This document shows positions 44,001 through 54,480 of a stretch of DNA of 64,000 bases, one piece after another. Source of the stretch: Platanthera guangdongensis (taxonomy: Eukaryota > Streptophyta > Magnoliopsida > Asparagales > Orchidaceae). The translations under genes were made by a program, and so were the position numbers. The notes under the pieces were generated by a model. The model made no database searches, was not told the origin of the DNA, and worked only from the letters and a program-made list of their open reading frames with translations. How positions within the stretch are numbered: the stretch's first letter is position 1; each line of letters opens with the position of its first letter. The DNA is taken from positions 88,224,564 through 88,288,563 of the forward strand of contig CM077166.1 of assembly GCA_039583875.1 (NCBI GenBank). Direction: 5' to 3'.

Positions 44001-44412
44001 TTTGGCCCAAAACGCCTCCCGTCGCTCTTTTGAGTTTCGGGGCGTTACAAACCGCTCTAGCAAAGGCTAGTGTTGGTGTTTGAAGAGGTGATTGCGACCC
44101 TCACACTCCGCACTTGTGTTCATTCCATCCGCTTGCTTTCCGTCCATCCACCTCACGAAGAACGGCATAGCGGGCTGCATTAGTTCCATTCCACCAAGCG
44201 AAGCGGTGCTTACGACTCGCATTAGTTTTATTTTGTTTGGTTAGAATTAGGAATCACAAACCAAACCACATTATTGTTTCATTTAACTCTTAGTAATGAT
44301 CTTTCTGCGACGCTATCACGTACCCATCCTGCATTCCCTCGAGATCGACATTCGGGGAAGCTATTCCCAAAATTATTACTCGACAGCGATCGGTGCACTT
44401 GTCGACACAACA

Positions 44413-44436
44413 AGTTTTTGGCATTGTTGCAGGGGA
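44413..44436 (+). promoter_or_regulatory. Degenerate Athila-type primer binding site
   Basis: AGTTTTTGGCATTGTTGCAGGGGA follows the LTR terminus directly. Known Athila elements have TTTTTGGCGCCGTTGCCGGGG at this point; three or four bases differ here. Confidence 0.7.
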
Positions 44437-44649
44437 ATGAATGTGTATTGTTGATTTGTGTTGTGTTATGAGAGTTACCACAGAGTTGTTTGTTTCAAAT
44501 TTATTTTATCCCAGTCTATTTTTGCTTTATTATGTCGGTTGGAATTGTTATATTTTTATTGAGAATCTATGCAAAGTAGTTTATTCCTAGAAATTTGTGA
44601 TCTCTGCAATGTGGGCAAGTTTTAATATCTTTTGTCGCTGGTGTAGAGA
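44437..44649 (+). other. Start of Athila internal region, non-coding
   Basis: About 210 bp of AT-rich leader with no ORF, ending at the Cassandra-like insertion. Confidence 0.4.
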
Positions 44650-44890
44650 TGTAACACCTCTCCACTACATTTGAGTGTTCTATTAACGAGCATGTTACCG
44701 GGCTACAGTCCAAGCACCCTAACCCCTCTCCCTCCACAGGCGGGTTGTTGGTGGTCGCAGCATCCCTTTGATGATATAAACTCGATAGTCATGCCTGCAC
44801 TACAGGGACATCCCAGGATGTCACCCATCCCAGAATTTGTCCAGCCCGAGCAGGCTTAACTATGGAGTTCTTTCAACTCTCATCACCAAT
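44650..44890. mobile_element. Cassandra-like solo LTR carrying 5S rRNA-like sequence
   Basis: TGTAACACCTCTCCACTAC... starts at 44,650. The block is about 240 bp, and its right half is a 5S rRNA-like sequence (see next entry). Cassandra elements are short non-autonomous LTR elements whose LTRs are known to carry 5S rRNA sequence. Flanks AGAGA (44,645-44,649) and AGAGG (44,891-44,895) could be a one-mismatch target duplication. The right border is uncertain because no clear CA end is seen. Confidence 0.6.
44800..44873 (-). other. 5S rRNA-like segment with Pol III A- and C-box sequence
   Basis: Minus strand: AGAACTCCATAGTTAAGCCTG followed by CTCGGGC, then GGGATGGGTGACATCCTGGG. These align with plant 5S rRNA (AGAACTCCGAAGTTAAGCG, CTTGGGC, GGATGGGTGACCTCCTGGG), from memory. 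The regions correspond to the A box and C box of the internal 5S promoter. The middle is diverged and the 5' and 3' ends of 5S are lacking, so this is not a functional rRNA gene. Confidence 0.72.
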
Positions 44891-44897
44891 AGAGGTT

Positions 44898-45180
44898 TGT
44901 AACACCCCAAATCCCAATTTGGATTCAGGATGGGTGACACGGCCTGGGACACGGGCGTGTCCAAGGGTGTGTCCTGCTCGGGTTGAGCAGCCTCTCGAGT
45001 GCTCGACGAAATGCACTCGAGAAGTTCTCAAGAGGGAACAAGTCATGCGACATGGGCGTGTTAGGCGGCGTGTCCTCCTTTGGTCGACGAACTGCGCTCG
45101 ACGATCGTCGAGCAGCAAGTCAAGTGAAGTACATAGCCTGCGACACGGGCGTGTCACAGGGCCGTGTCCTTCTCTGGATC
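44898..45180 (+). repeat. Start of another Tekay-type LTR, truncated
   Basis: TGTAACACCCCAAATCCC then three GACACG...CGTGTC palindrome clusters, as in solo LTRs A and B. At 45,082-45,115 is a GTCGACGAACTGCGCTCGAC / GATCGTCGAGC block almost identical to SIRE-3 array units. It is cut at 45,180 by the insertion of GYP-3; the continuation would lie beyond the window. Confidence 0.65.
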
Positions 45181-45474
45181 TGTAACATCCCATTTCTAAC
45201 TAGACCCCTAAGAGTTGTTTTGGCCATGACTAGGTCATGACAAAACACAAGGAAGCTAAAAAAGGGCCAAGTGATAGAAGGCCAAGGTGAGAATCACCTT
45301 GGTCTGCCTATGGCACAGGCTCATCACAAAACCTAGGGTTTGACCTTAGGGCTTCACCATGACTCCATGACCCCACCACAACATCACTAACCTATCGGAG
45401 GGTCCACTAGAGCCTTAAGGGTCCATTGGAGTCAACCCAAAGTGGCCAATTTGACCTAGGACCATTATAGGCCT

Positions 45475-45950
45475 AAATTGGGAAAGGTGCCCTAACAAAG
45501 TGCAGTTGGCCTCTAATGTGCACAACCAACCTTGCCCAGGTCTTCCTGGACCAAAAGTGAGGTCAATGGGTCGCTAAGGACACATTGGGTTCAGCCCTTT
45601 AGGCCAAGTTGACCCAAGTCAACTCAAGCCCCTAATCTGGTCAAAGTACCCTTACTAAGGGTAGGTGACCTCCAAAGTGCAAGGTAACCCCACATAACCC
45701 TTCCTAGACCTCAAGGGAATCCATGGGATCAGCAAGGACCACTTGGGGTCAACCCAAATGGTCATGTTGACCCAAGTCAACTCTAGCCCTAAAGTGGTCA
45801 AACTGCCCTTACTAAGGGACAAGTTACCTCCAAGATGCCAATTCAGCCCTATCCAATCCTACCTAGGCCTTAGGGGAGATCAATGTGTCACCAGGGACTC
45901 TTTAGGGGCAACCAAAAAGATCAAAAATTCCAAGGTCAACCCAAGCCTAC
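45475..45950. repeat. ~160-bp tandem repeat (x3) in the GYP-3 LTR
   Basis: The phrase CCCTTACTAAGGG...GACCTCCAA(A/G) and GTTGACCCAAGTCAACTC recur with a period of about 159 bp (for example CCTCTAATGTGC at ~45,510, CCTCCAAAGTGC at ~45,669, CCTCCAAGATGC at ~45,828). Units are clearly diverged. Confidence 0.75.
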
Positions 45951-46323
45951 CTTGGGTCAACCTAGCCCAAATAGGCTAGCCCAAGTTCAAGCCTCCTCAT
46001 GTTGCTTCTTTAGGAGATGATGTGTATGGATGGGCTGTCAATAGACCTCCAGATTGACCAAGTCAACTTGGTGACTAGGAGAGTGGGTGAGCTTCACTTC
46101 CATGGTTATGGAGGAGAGAGAAAATGAAAGAAGGGGGAAGGAAGGGTCTCGGCCAAGGGGAGGCCAAAGGCCACCTTTAATGGCTGAATTCAACTCCCCT
46201 AGGGAATGGGAGAAGTTTCCAGCCGCTTCCCTGGCCACCAAGGGCCTGGTTCAGCCCCCTCTACCAGTCGGCATTGCAAAGATGATTTCCTGCCAGAATC
46301 AAAGCCCGAAGTCAACCAGACGG

Positions 46324-46386
46324 GACACAGCCACCAACACGGCTGTGTCGCTGGCCGTGTCACGTCCTCTTGAAATTCTATATATT
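46324..46386 (+). promoter_or_regulatory. Palindrome and TATA box in the GYP-3 LTR
   Basis: GACACAGCC (46,324-46,332) and GGCTGTGTC (46,341-46,349) form a 9-bp inverted repeat with an 8-bp spacer, followed by GGCCGTGTC and then TATATATT at 46,379-46,386. This is the same palindrome-then-TATA order as in the Sirevirus-like LTRs. Confidence 0.5.
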
Positions 46387-49300
46387 CAGCCCCCTCCCCT
46401 TGAGTCCATATAGTTTTCTGGAGTGTGTAAGGAAGTGCTGCCCTTTTATTTCCTGAAGTTTTTCATGCTTCTTCTTCTTCTCTCTCTCTCTCTCTCTCTT
46501 TCTTAGTTTAGTTTAGTTCAATTCAAGTTTAGTTTAAGCTTTTGTATTAGCTTTTCTTGCAAATGCTTTAGTTGCTAATTGTAGGGACAGAATAGGATTT
46601 TATTTTCATGCAATTGTACTCTTCAATTTCCAAGTGTATCTCTCTTTAATGTTAATAAAAGTGCTCTTTACTCTTCCCTTTCTACTTTGTGTTCTTTATG
46701 CTTCACTACACACCCCCCTCCTCCACTTCACCATGATTAACTAATCCTCCTTGTACTCGATCTTGATGATCGGAGGTTCGAGTGATTAAGTTATGATACT
46801 TTGAGTTTACCTTTTCTTTTTAGGGTTTAGCCTTGAATTACTCTTGATTTATCACGGGTTGGAGATATATCATCAATATATATTCTATACCTTTGCTTTC
46901 ATTCTTGGCTAGCCGAGAGGCCGATAGAATGAAGTGAGCACTCAAGAGTAAAGGGAGTTGTATGCACCCCTCGAGAGAGGCAGACGTCCAAATGACCTAA
47001 GATTTGGGTAGGTAGTCTACCCTAGACATACCTAGGGTCTGACCAAAATTCAAAATTTTTGGAGAAAATTTTTCTATAGTTTTTAGGAAAATTTAATAAT
47101 CCATGAATAAATTAATTAGATGTCCTAAATATCTCAAAATCACCCCAAATTTGTTTTGGAGGTCTTAGAGGCCATGTTAGGGCTCTGGTAAAATATTCAT
47201 CTCATTTGGAGATGTTTTGGCTAGGTATTGATCCAACCCTAGGTTGACCCCTTTTAGGGTTAAATAGGATAAGCATCCCCTTTGGGTTTTGAGTGGTCAA
47301 ATCACCTCAACAGAGGTTGATATTTTGGTCACTGCCTTTTTATTATATGTCTCACCCTCCAATGGAATTTAGGGTGGTTAAGAGTAGGGTAGCCCTAGAG
47401 CCCTAGGGTAGGTCCCTTAATGGTGATTTTTAGGGTTTGAAGATCATTGGGTCAAATGACCTTGGATTGACTTGAAACTTTGTGTATAGGACCATAGGAT
47501 TAGTATAGTTCTCTTCTCAAAATTTTAGGGAATTTGGAAGCCTTATACCCCCTCAAAACCCTAACCCTAGCTTAGGGCATAAACATTGTAGGGATAGACA
47601 ATGTCACAAAAACTCTTTGAAAAGTGATGAGGTTTGGGTTGAGTTGGTTTTGAGAATTGTACAAGCTCTGGAGATTTTATTATGAATTTAGGATTATTAT
47701 TTTGGATACTTCATTAACAAATTAGTAATTTGTATTATTTACTTAGAAATTTATTAGGAAGAAACTACTTTTTGGAAATTAATGAAATTTTGCCAGAGGA
47801 CTGCTTATTATGTTTTAAAGCTCTGTGAATTTTTATAGAATTTTTGGATGATATTTTTAAGGATTGCTTCATTATATATGCTTTCCCATGAAAAATTAAT
47901 TTAATTTATTTTTGAGTCTAGCTAGCCTAAAAAATTATGATTTTTGTTCAATGATATTTCTGAACCATATTAAGATTTTGTAATTTTTATATAATTTTTT
48001 GAAGAGTAATTTTGGTACTTCCTTCTTTACATATGATTAAGGGAATTATTTTGGATAAACTAATTAGAGGTTAAATATTCTCTGAAAGATTATGGAAATT
48101 AATATCTAGAAATATATCTCTGTTATTTAGTGATCAAAATTTTTGGGTGGCCATTACTTGAGTAGATCATATAGTTCATGTTCAAAATTGCCCATGGCCA
48201 AACCTTTGGGAAAATTCAATAAATATCAAATTAAATAGAAAAATTATGGATCTCCGATTTTAGACTAAATTTGTTATGATAGACCTCTGGTAAATTTTAT
48301 AGGAGATTTGGAAGACAATCCAGAGTACCTCCTTTATACATCTCATATAGTATACGCTGGTCTGCATATAGTAACTGCGGAAACTGAACTAGAGTGGGTA
48401 ATGAATTTTGAAGAGTTGAAATCCTCAGTAGGTTGCTGGTTTGGGTAAATATAGAAGTTCATCATGGGAAGACAGGATTAGTAGAGTGTGAGGTAGACTA
48501 GTGTTAGGTGGTGTCGGGATCGGCGAAAGATCGTCCTTCCCGTATGGAAGAAGAGTTTAATGCACTAGGGCTAGATTCAGTAAATTAATTATGGGTAGGG
48601 AAATCGGGTAGCAACCAATATTAGTAAGTGCCTTGCGAAAGGGAGCTTTGGGTGTAATCCCATCGTAGTTCCTAGTGCCTTCAAGAGCCCTTCACGGGGT
48701 ATACCTTGGGCAGCCCGGGGCTAACGTAAACTGTAGGAGTGATAAATCTTAAAGTGCAACTAGAATAATTAGGGGATTCACTTTGACACACCCCGGTGTC
48801 TCGGGAAGTTGGTTTGACTCGGTTGATATTTGTGACGGGCAGAATGGCCCGGCGAGCTTTGGCTCGGTTGATGTTTGTGACAGACGGGATGGTCCGGGGA
48901 GCTTTGGCTCGGTGCTGATACATAAGGTTGCATGTGCATAAAGTAAAGGTGGTGGGTCTTCGGTATTGGAGTGTTGATGCACCGACGCCAATACGTTGAC
49001 TCGGCAAGTGTGGCTAGCACTTCACCAACAGAAGTCCGATGCGCCAGCCAACAAGAGTACGCAGGAGCTCCGCTTAGTGCACCAGTGTTGAGGCGTACGA
49101 TAGGTCTGACCGGTAGTGCTTTACTGGTTTAGAGGTGGACAAGGCCCAACCCACCGCTTCCGTCTGCCACTACGGAGGTATCCTGGGAGGTTCGGCTCTA
49201 GAAAGGTGGAACTAAAGATCTGTGTGCACAGACTCGGGTGGGTGAGTTGCACTTGCATGATCGCATCATAACCCACTTGCATGTTATAGCAAAATCATAG

Positions 49301-50177
49301 CATAAAACCCTTGTCACCTATTGTATAAGTTTTATGGGACGCTTATACAATAGGCCCTTCAAAACGACCCCTTGGTCTATAAGCCTGTGTGGGCAAGTTT
49401 ATAAATTAATGTTAAGTTTTATTATATATATATTATTGTTAATAACCGACACCGCAGCGTATAAATTGGTATGAGACATTTTATACGATGGGAGCCCTGT
49501 AAAAGATCCCTTGCTTATATGTTCTCGTATAAGTTAAGGTTAATTTTAATACTTTACTCTACTGCCACATGTACTATAAAAATTTCTAGTATAGGTCCGC
49601 TGTCATCTGTTTCTTGATTACTCTCCACCTTCAAGTCCTCCCATTTCTTCCTCTCTACTCGGTGCCTGGGGGCCATGGGCGAAGGGGTGGGGGATGATAG
49701 GACTTAGTCTTTTAGACTAACGGTTTTCGAACCACATCATTTAGGGGATCGTGGAGCCCAGCATGGAGGAGCAGCACCGCAGGTTGGCACACTTAGAGAT
49801 GGGGCAGTCTAGTACCGGAGTTCAGACGACATGGACTGTGAGCCCCTAACCTTAGTAGTGTTTTATTTTGCTTCCGCTTGAGTGACTGTGTAGTGAGGAT
49901 TTGATGTAGCGGGCTTAATCCCTTATTTTCAGTACATTATATTCTTTGGACTCTCCCTTCGTGGAGATATATTTACTCTGATGTGATTATACTTTGTGGA
50001 CTTTTGGTTAGAGTTTTACCACTCTTGTGCTTACTCTACTTTTGTTACTTTTCTGTGATCGAATCGGCCGGCAGAATCGGCGATTTGCATTGATGACCCT
50101 TCATGGCGTGAAGGTGTCACCGCAAAGAGGCGGTTCTTGGCCTAAGACCCCGGTGTTAAAAAAATGGGTCTTACAAG

Positions 50178-50190
50178 TAGTATCAGAGCG
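50178..50190 (+). promoter_or_regulatory. Primer binding site of GYP-3 (tRNA-iMet type, one mismatch)
   Basis: TAGTATCAGAGCG lies two bases after the LTR end. The usual sequence is TGGTATCAGAGC, so one G to A change is present. Confidence 0.75.
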
Positions 50191-50345
50191 AACCTTAATC
50201 GAAAAGTAACAATCCACAAGCCCTGTGTCAACCCCGCGCGAGTTTAGTTTGGGGACAAACTACTCAGCGGAATCAGTGGTGTGCCCATATGAGGGATCAC
50301 ATGTAAATTGTACACTTTAGTTAGGTTTGAGTTGATTGCTTACTA

Positions 50346-50515
50346 ATGAAGTTTGTTTTGCAGCCCCCAGCTCAGCCCACTCCACAATGCGGAGCACAAC
50401 AGACTCCGGACATTGTACCACCTCCCCCGGTCCGCACTCCATTCCTACAGTCAGAGATGGGACAGACTCTGGCAGCCATCTTGGAAGCTTTTAGGGCCCA
50501 ACAGGTTCTGGCTCC
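50346..50515 (+). pseudogene. GYP-3 gag, N-terminal piece
   Basis: Start of a gypsy gag: a Pro/Gln-rich N-terminus (QPPAQPTPQCGAQQTPDIVP) and TLAAILEAFRAQQVLAPV. SIRE-2 cuts it after GCTCC. Reading across the insertion the frame continues as APQPNPRANWLSIF on the far side (63,119 onward), which confirms the insertion and the 5-bp duplication. Confidence 0.82.
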
Positions 50516-50660
50516 TGTTGGGTACATTGGAATATATGTACCTGATTTGAAGAAGCTTTACCCTACTCAATGATATACATCAAGGTGTATTTGATGTGCT
50601 TTGAGTTTATTTGTGCAGGTTAAGTAACTTCAGGTTTGCAGGAAAAGTTTTTAAGTCCAT

Positions 50661-51364
50661 ATGTCGACACCTAGAAGAAAAGTGTCGACACTTAAGAAGG
50701 CTTGCGTCGACACCCAGAGAAGCTGTGTCGACACTTGGAGTAATTGTGTCGACACCAGGAAGGCTGAGTCGACACCAGAAGAAAAGTGTCGACACATATA
50801 GGTAGTGTCGACACACAATGAAGAAATGTCTACATAATCAGTGTCGACACTTAGAAGCAGTGTCGACACTCAGAGAAACTTTGTCGACAGCAAATGTGTC
50901 GACACTAGGAGGCTGTATCAACACTCAGCAAAACTTCAACAAAGTTCAAGTACATGTGTCGACACTAGGAGGCTGTGTCGACACTCAGCCAAACTTCAAC
51001 AAAGTTTAAGTACAATTGTCGACACAAAGGAGTTGTGTCAACACTCAGCAAAAGTTTCAACACAAAAGGCATGTGTCGACACAAAGAAGATGTGTCGACA
51101 CATAGCAAGTTTCAACACAAGAAGATGTGTCGACATAAATGAGTTGTTTTGACACTTAGCAGAAATCAACTAAGTATTGAAGAAGGACTTGTGTCGACAC
51201 ACAGGAACAGTGTCGATATATTCTGAAGAAGCAGTGTCGAGAAGCTGTTACAATAACACAAGGAGTTGTATCGACACCATAAAGGCTAGTGTCGAAACTT
51301 AGTCTACTTATGTCGACACTTAGTCTATTTGTGTCGACACATAAAGACTATCTATCTCGACACT
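50661..51364. repeat. GTGTCGACAC array in the SIRE-2 5' LTR
   Basis: Some 20 units, exact or with single changes. Many changes relative to the 3' LTR copy are CG to CA or TG, for example GTATCAACAC (near 50,928) against GTGTCGACAC (near 61,668). Confidence 0.94.
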
Positions 51365-51466
51365 TTCAGACAGTGATAGAGATTTCAAGAAGTGACTGGA
51401 TGACTTGACAGCTGTCATTTCAACCGATCAACTGCTACTGTTAGAGCTGTCAGAAGGTTGTTAGAA

Positions 51467-51505
51467 ACCGGATCAGCCGGTCACCATGAAGAAAGCTTAT
51501 ATAAA
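51467..51505 (+). promoter_or_regulatory. LTR core promoter of SIRE-2 (5' LTR)
   Basis: ACCGG-ATCAG-CCGGT (51,467-51,481) followed by TATATAAA (51,498-51,505). Same layout as in SIRE-1. Confidence 0.7.
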
Positions 51506-52370
51506 GGCTTAATCCTTCAACAGAAAAAAAAAAAGAATCAATCAATGAAGTGAAAAATAACACAACAAGAAGTAGACCTTCAAGAGAAGATCTAATAAGT
51601 TGGAGAGAGAGAGCTCCTACTAAGAAGACCAGCTGTTGAACCAGGCTGATAAGGAAGATTCAGATTGAAATCAAAATCTCAAGTCAGTAGTTGATTGAAG
51701 ATCATTTGCATAGAGATACGACCCTACTGTTTTCTAATTCAAGAAGCTTCGAAGAAAGCCAAGGGAGGTTGATCTCATCAAAGTTCTTTCAAGAACTCAT
51801 CAAGAAACCAGTTAACTCATCTCTCTCTATCAGAGTTGTGGTTATATACTTTGTATTTTATAATTTCTGTAGGATCTTGTATAGATCTGAGTTGTAAGCC
51901 TAAATCTATAAAGGCTGAGGTAGGGCTTGTGAGACTTAGTGTAGGAGAATCATTTCTCTGAGTGTAGGCCTTGTTGAAGGCTGAGGTAGGGCTGTTGTGC
52001 CTGAGTGTAGTCTTGTTGAAGACTGAGTGGTAGGGCTTGGTGCCTGAGTTGTAGGAGTGGGATCACTCTGAGTTGTAGGAACCTATTTGGGGTTCTGAGT
52101 TGTAAGATCTGAGGATCTGAGGATAAGTGGAGAAGTTAGGCCGAATCTGGTACACTACTAGATAGACAAAGGGGGAAAGTGGATGTACCCAGATCTTGTG
52201 GAAACACTATAAATCCTGTGTGCTCTATGTGAATGTATGCTTGTATGGTTGCAGTGCTGTGATACTTGTAGAATTGCAATTACTGTATTATATTTCTGCC
52301 TTTAAAATTTAAAAAGAGATAGGTCGCCTATTCACCCCCCTCTAGGTGATTAGGCACTGTTTCTTTCAAG

Positions 52371-52383
52371 TGGTATCAGAGCC
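52371..52383 (+). promoter_or_regulatory. Primer binding site of SIRE-2 (tRNA-iMet)
   Basis: TGGTATCAGAGCC, two bases after the LTR terminus; exact complement of the plant initiator tRNA-Met 3' end. Confidence 0.95.
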
Positions 52384-52449
52384 AGGTTACTCACAAAGGA
52401 CATAACAGTCTGAGTAAAGATCCTGTAGGCAGAATCAAGAATCAAGAAA

Positions 52450-54480
52450 ATGGGTTCAACTGAGAATCACAAAGAGCTAGGATCCATGAAATTGTCAATC
52501 TGCAGAAAAGAGATTTTTGGCATATGGAAAGAGAGGGTTAGACTATTTATGGAAGCATCTGACCCAAGAATATACATCACAGTCAAAGAAGGGCCATATG
52601 TGCCAATGAAAGTATCTATTCTGGATGCAAATCAGAGAACTCCCAAACACTATTCAGAAATGACTAAAGATGAAATAATTCTGTCCACTATGGATAAGAG
52701 GGCCCAGAATATTATTGTAAGTGCAATTGATGATGCCACATTTCAGAACCTAATACATTGTAAAACCTTAAAAGAAATGTGGCACACTCTAATAGTTTAC
52801 ATGGAGGGATCTGAAGAGGTAAGACAAGACATGAAGTATTTGTGAAATCAGGAGTATGAAAGCTTCAGACAAGGCAAGTCTGATAGCATTACTGAATGCT
52901 ACAAGAAATTCTATAGGATTGTTAATGAGTTGATGTCCTATGGAAGAGAATTCAGCAACTATGAGCTGAATGACAAGTTTTTAAGATCCCTGACTAAGGA
53001 CTGGGATACCAAGATTTGTGTCATTAGGGAAATGGCCAAATTAGCTGATATACCTCCTCCAACCTTGTTTGGAAAACTACTATCTTATGAAATGCAGTTA
53101 ATGGTTAGAAAGGAGGAAGAGAGGACTACTAGAGTGGAGCACAAGGAAAGGTCTGTGGCCTTCAAGAATGAAGCCACTAGGAAGTATAGAAGCAAGTCTC
53201 CATCTCCACCACAAATAGTTGCTGAGACTGCTTCAGAAAATTCAGAAAACCAGAACTCAGACAACAGTGAAATTGATGAGGATTTTGCTTCCTTTACAAG
53301 ACAGTTTCAAAAGTTTCTGAAAAAGAAGCAGTGGAGGTCTAAGCCATCCACTTCACAGCCTAAAGATGACTATTATCAGAACAGGAAGTCATCAAGGAAT
53401 GACAAAATAAAGTCCAAGCCAAGTAAAAAATACATCCTCAAAGATAGTTTGCTATTGTTACAATAGATAAGGACATATAGTTGCTGACTATACATAAAAT
53501 AGGAAAGAGTCAACTAACAAGAAAAAGACTTAGTTCAAGGGCAAAAAGGAAAGGTTCTTTGTTGCCAAGAAGGACAAAAGTTTGACTGATCAATCATCAT
53601 CAGAAACAGATTCAGAAGCTGAAGCCTATATGGCTTGTTTGTTGAAGAGGAAGAAGATGAGTTCTTGCAGCTAATGAACTCAATTTATGAGCATGAGTAC
53701 AATCATTGCAATGGACTGATGGCCTTAACAGAAGGAGACAAGATCCAGGATCAGCCTGGACCAAGTAAGGTACAATGTTTTTCAGATTATAGTACTGATT
53801 CAGAATCAGATACATCTGCATCAAGTGATGTGGGTGGGTCTGAATCTGAGGGAGATATTCATCAGTTGATGGATGAATATAGAGATGTATTGTAGGCACT
53901 TAAGAAGAGCAAAAATCTGGTGAAAACACTGACTAAGCAAATTGCTAATCTTAATTTGGCAGCTGCTGATTCAGATAAAGTGTTAGATCAAAAACTAAAT
54001 GAAATAGCCAGGCTGAAGAACATTACAGTTATTCAGATGGGAACTATTACATTTAAGAATGATCAAATTAGGAATCTGGAGGTTAGACTTCAGAAGGAGA
54101 GAGAGATTATTGTAAGTTTTTCTAAACCAAAATCAGTTTTACCTTTGATAGATGAGTTTATCCCTCAAAAGGGTAAGACTGGATTGTGGTTTACAAAACT
54201 TGCCAGGACAGTTAGGTCCAAGTCTAAGGGCAAAGCCCCAGTACTCAACAAGAAGCCTGCTGTAGAAAAAACAGCCAGGGTTGTACCTAAACAAAGGTAC
54301 AACAGATTTGAGTGCTGGTGTTGTGGCAAGATAGGACACTTTGCCATAGACTGTTGGCACAATTCAAGTGTCAAGGAGAGTAGCAAACTGCCTGCTAGAA
54401 GATCTACAGGTAGCTTTGTTAAAAGTAAAACTAACCTTCACCAAGGACCCAAGAATTATTTGGGTTCTAAGGTTAAGTAA
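52450..54480 (+). pseudogene. SIRE-2 gag, with stops and a frameshift
   Basis: Start MGSTENHKE at 52,450. The capsid region (IFGIWKERVRLFM, ILSTMDKRAQNIIVSAI, LKEMWHTLIVYMEG, LNDKFLRSLTKDWDTK, LFGKLLSYEMQ) is typical of Copia UBN2-type gag. An in-frame TGA at 52,843 interrupts it, and near 53,450 a frame loss and stop hit a degenerate first zinc knuckle (GHIVAD remains). From 53,920 a coiled-coil-like segment and then an intact knuckle CWCCGKIGHFAIDC (54,313-54,354) follow. The frame ends TAA at 54,478, in the same frame as the protease that starts right after. Gag would package element RNA in the cytoplasm. Confidence 0.9.

Larger units (their letters stand above)
18638..44049 (-). repeat. 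Solo LTR B, same family as A, interrupted by GYP-2
   Basis: The left piece (18,638-20,436) begins TGTAACACCCCCTATCC like copy A. The right piece (43,661-44,049) ends GTTTCGGGGCGTTACA. Joined without GYP-2 and one CCCGT they give about 2.19 kb. Flanks AACCA (18,633-18,637) and AACCG (44,050-44,054) look like a 5-bp target duplication with one mutation. The left piece has three copies of ACGACACTTTAATATCATC (about 19,331, 19,363, 19,455) that copy A lacks. Confidence 0.85.
15352..44412 (+). repeat. Athila-type 5' LTR, interrupted by two nested insertions
   Basis: It starts TGATGAGTCC at 15,352 and ends CGACACAACA at 44,412, next to a degenerate Athila-type primer site. Removing solo LTR A and solo LTR B with their duplications leaves three pieces (15,352-15,389, 17,462-18,637, 44,055-44,412), about 1.57 kb together. 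The last piece has the familiar Athila U5 style (AAAATTATTACTCGAC). The element orientation is +; its internal region is lost or interrupted after about 44,897. Confidence 0.65.
45181..50175 (+). repeat. 5' LTR of GYP-3 (4995 bp)
   Basis: It begins TGTAACATCCC at 45,181 and ends GGGTCTTACA at 50,175 directly before the primer site. It is unusually long. Contents: a ~160-bp degenerate tandem repeat (about 45,475-45,950), a palindrome plus TATA box (46,324-46,386), a (TC)n run near 46,480, an AT-rich stretch (46,990-48,340) and a G/C-richer end with an 11-bp hairpin at 49,319-49,352. No ORF has protein motifs. A nested element inside cannot be excluded, but I see no LTR boundary or target duplication. 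Confidence 0.75.
50516..52368 (+). repeat. 5' LTR of SIRE-2 (1853 bp)
   Basis: TGTTGGGTACATTGG...CACTGTTTCTTTCA. The palindrome array is at 50,661-51,364, the core promoter at 51,467-51,505 and GTAGG repeats at about 51,910-52,100. The C-run near the end has 6 C here and 11 in the 3' LTR. Confidence 0.96.

Noticed and set aside
44800..44873. A functional 5S rRNA gene
   Set aside because: Only the A- and C-box parts align; the middle is diverged and both ends of 5S are absent.
46087..46413. 108-aa ORF in the GYP-3 LTR
   Set aside because: It overlaps the putative TATA box and palindrome; no motif; likely chance.
48681..49020. Overlapping ORFs of 80-108 aa with a repeated PSQSSP/TNINRAK phrase
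   Set aside because: The repeat is a short DNA duplication (GACGGGATGGTCC-type) in the LTR and is open in three frames, so not coding.
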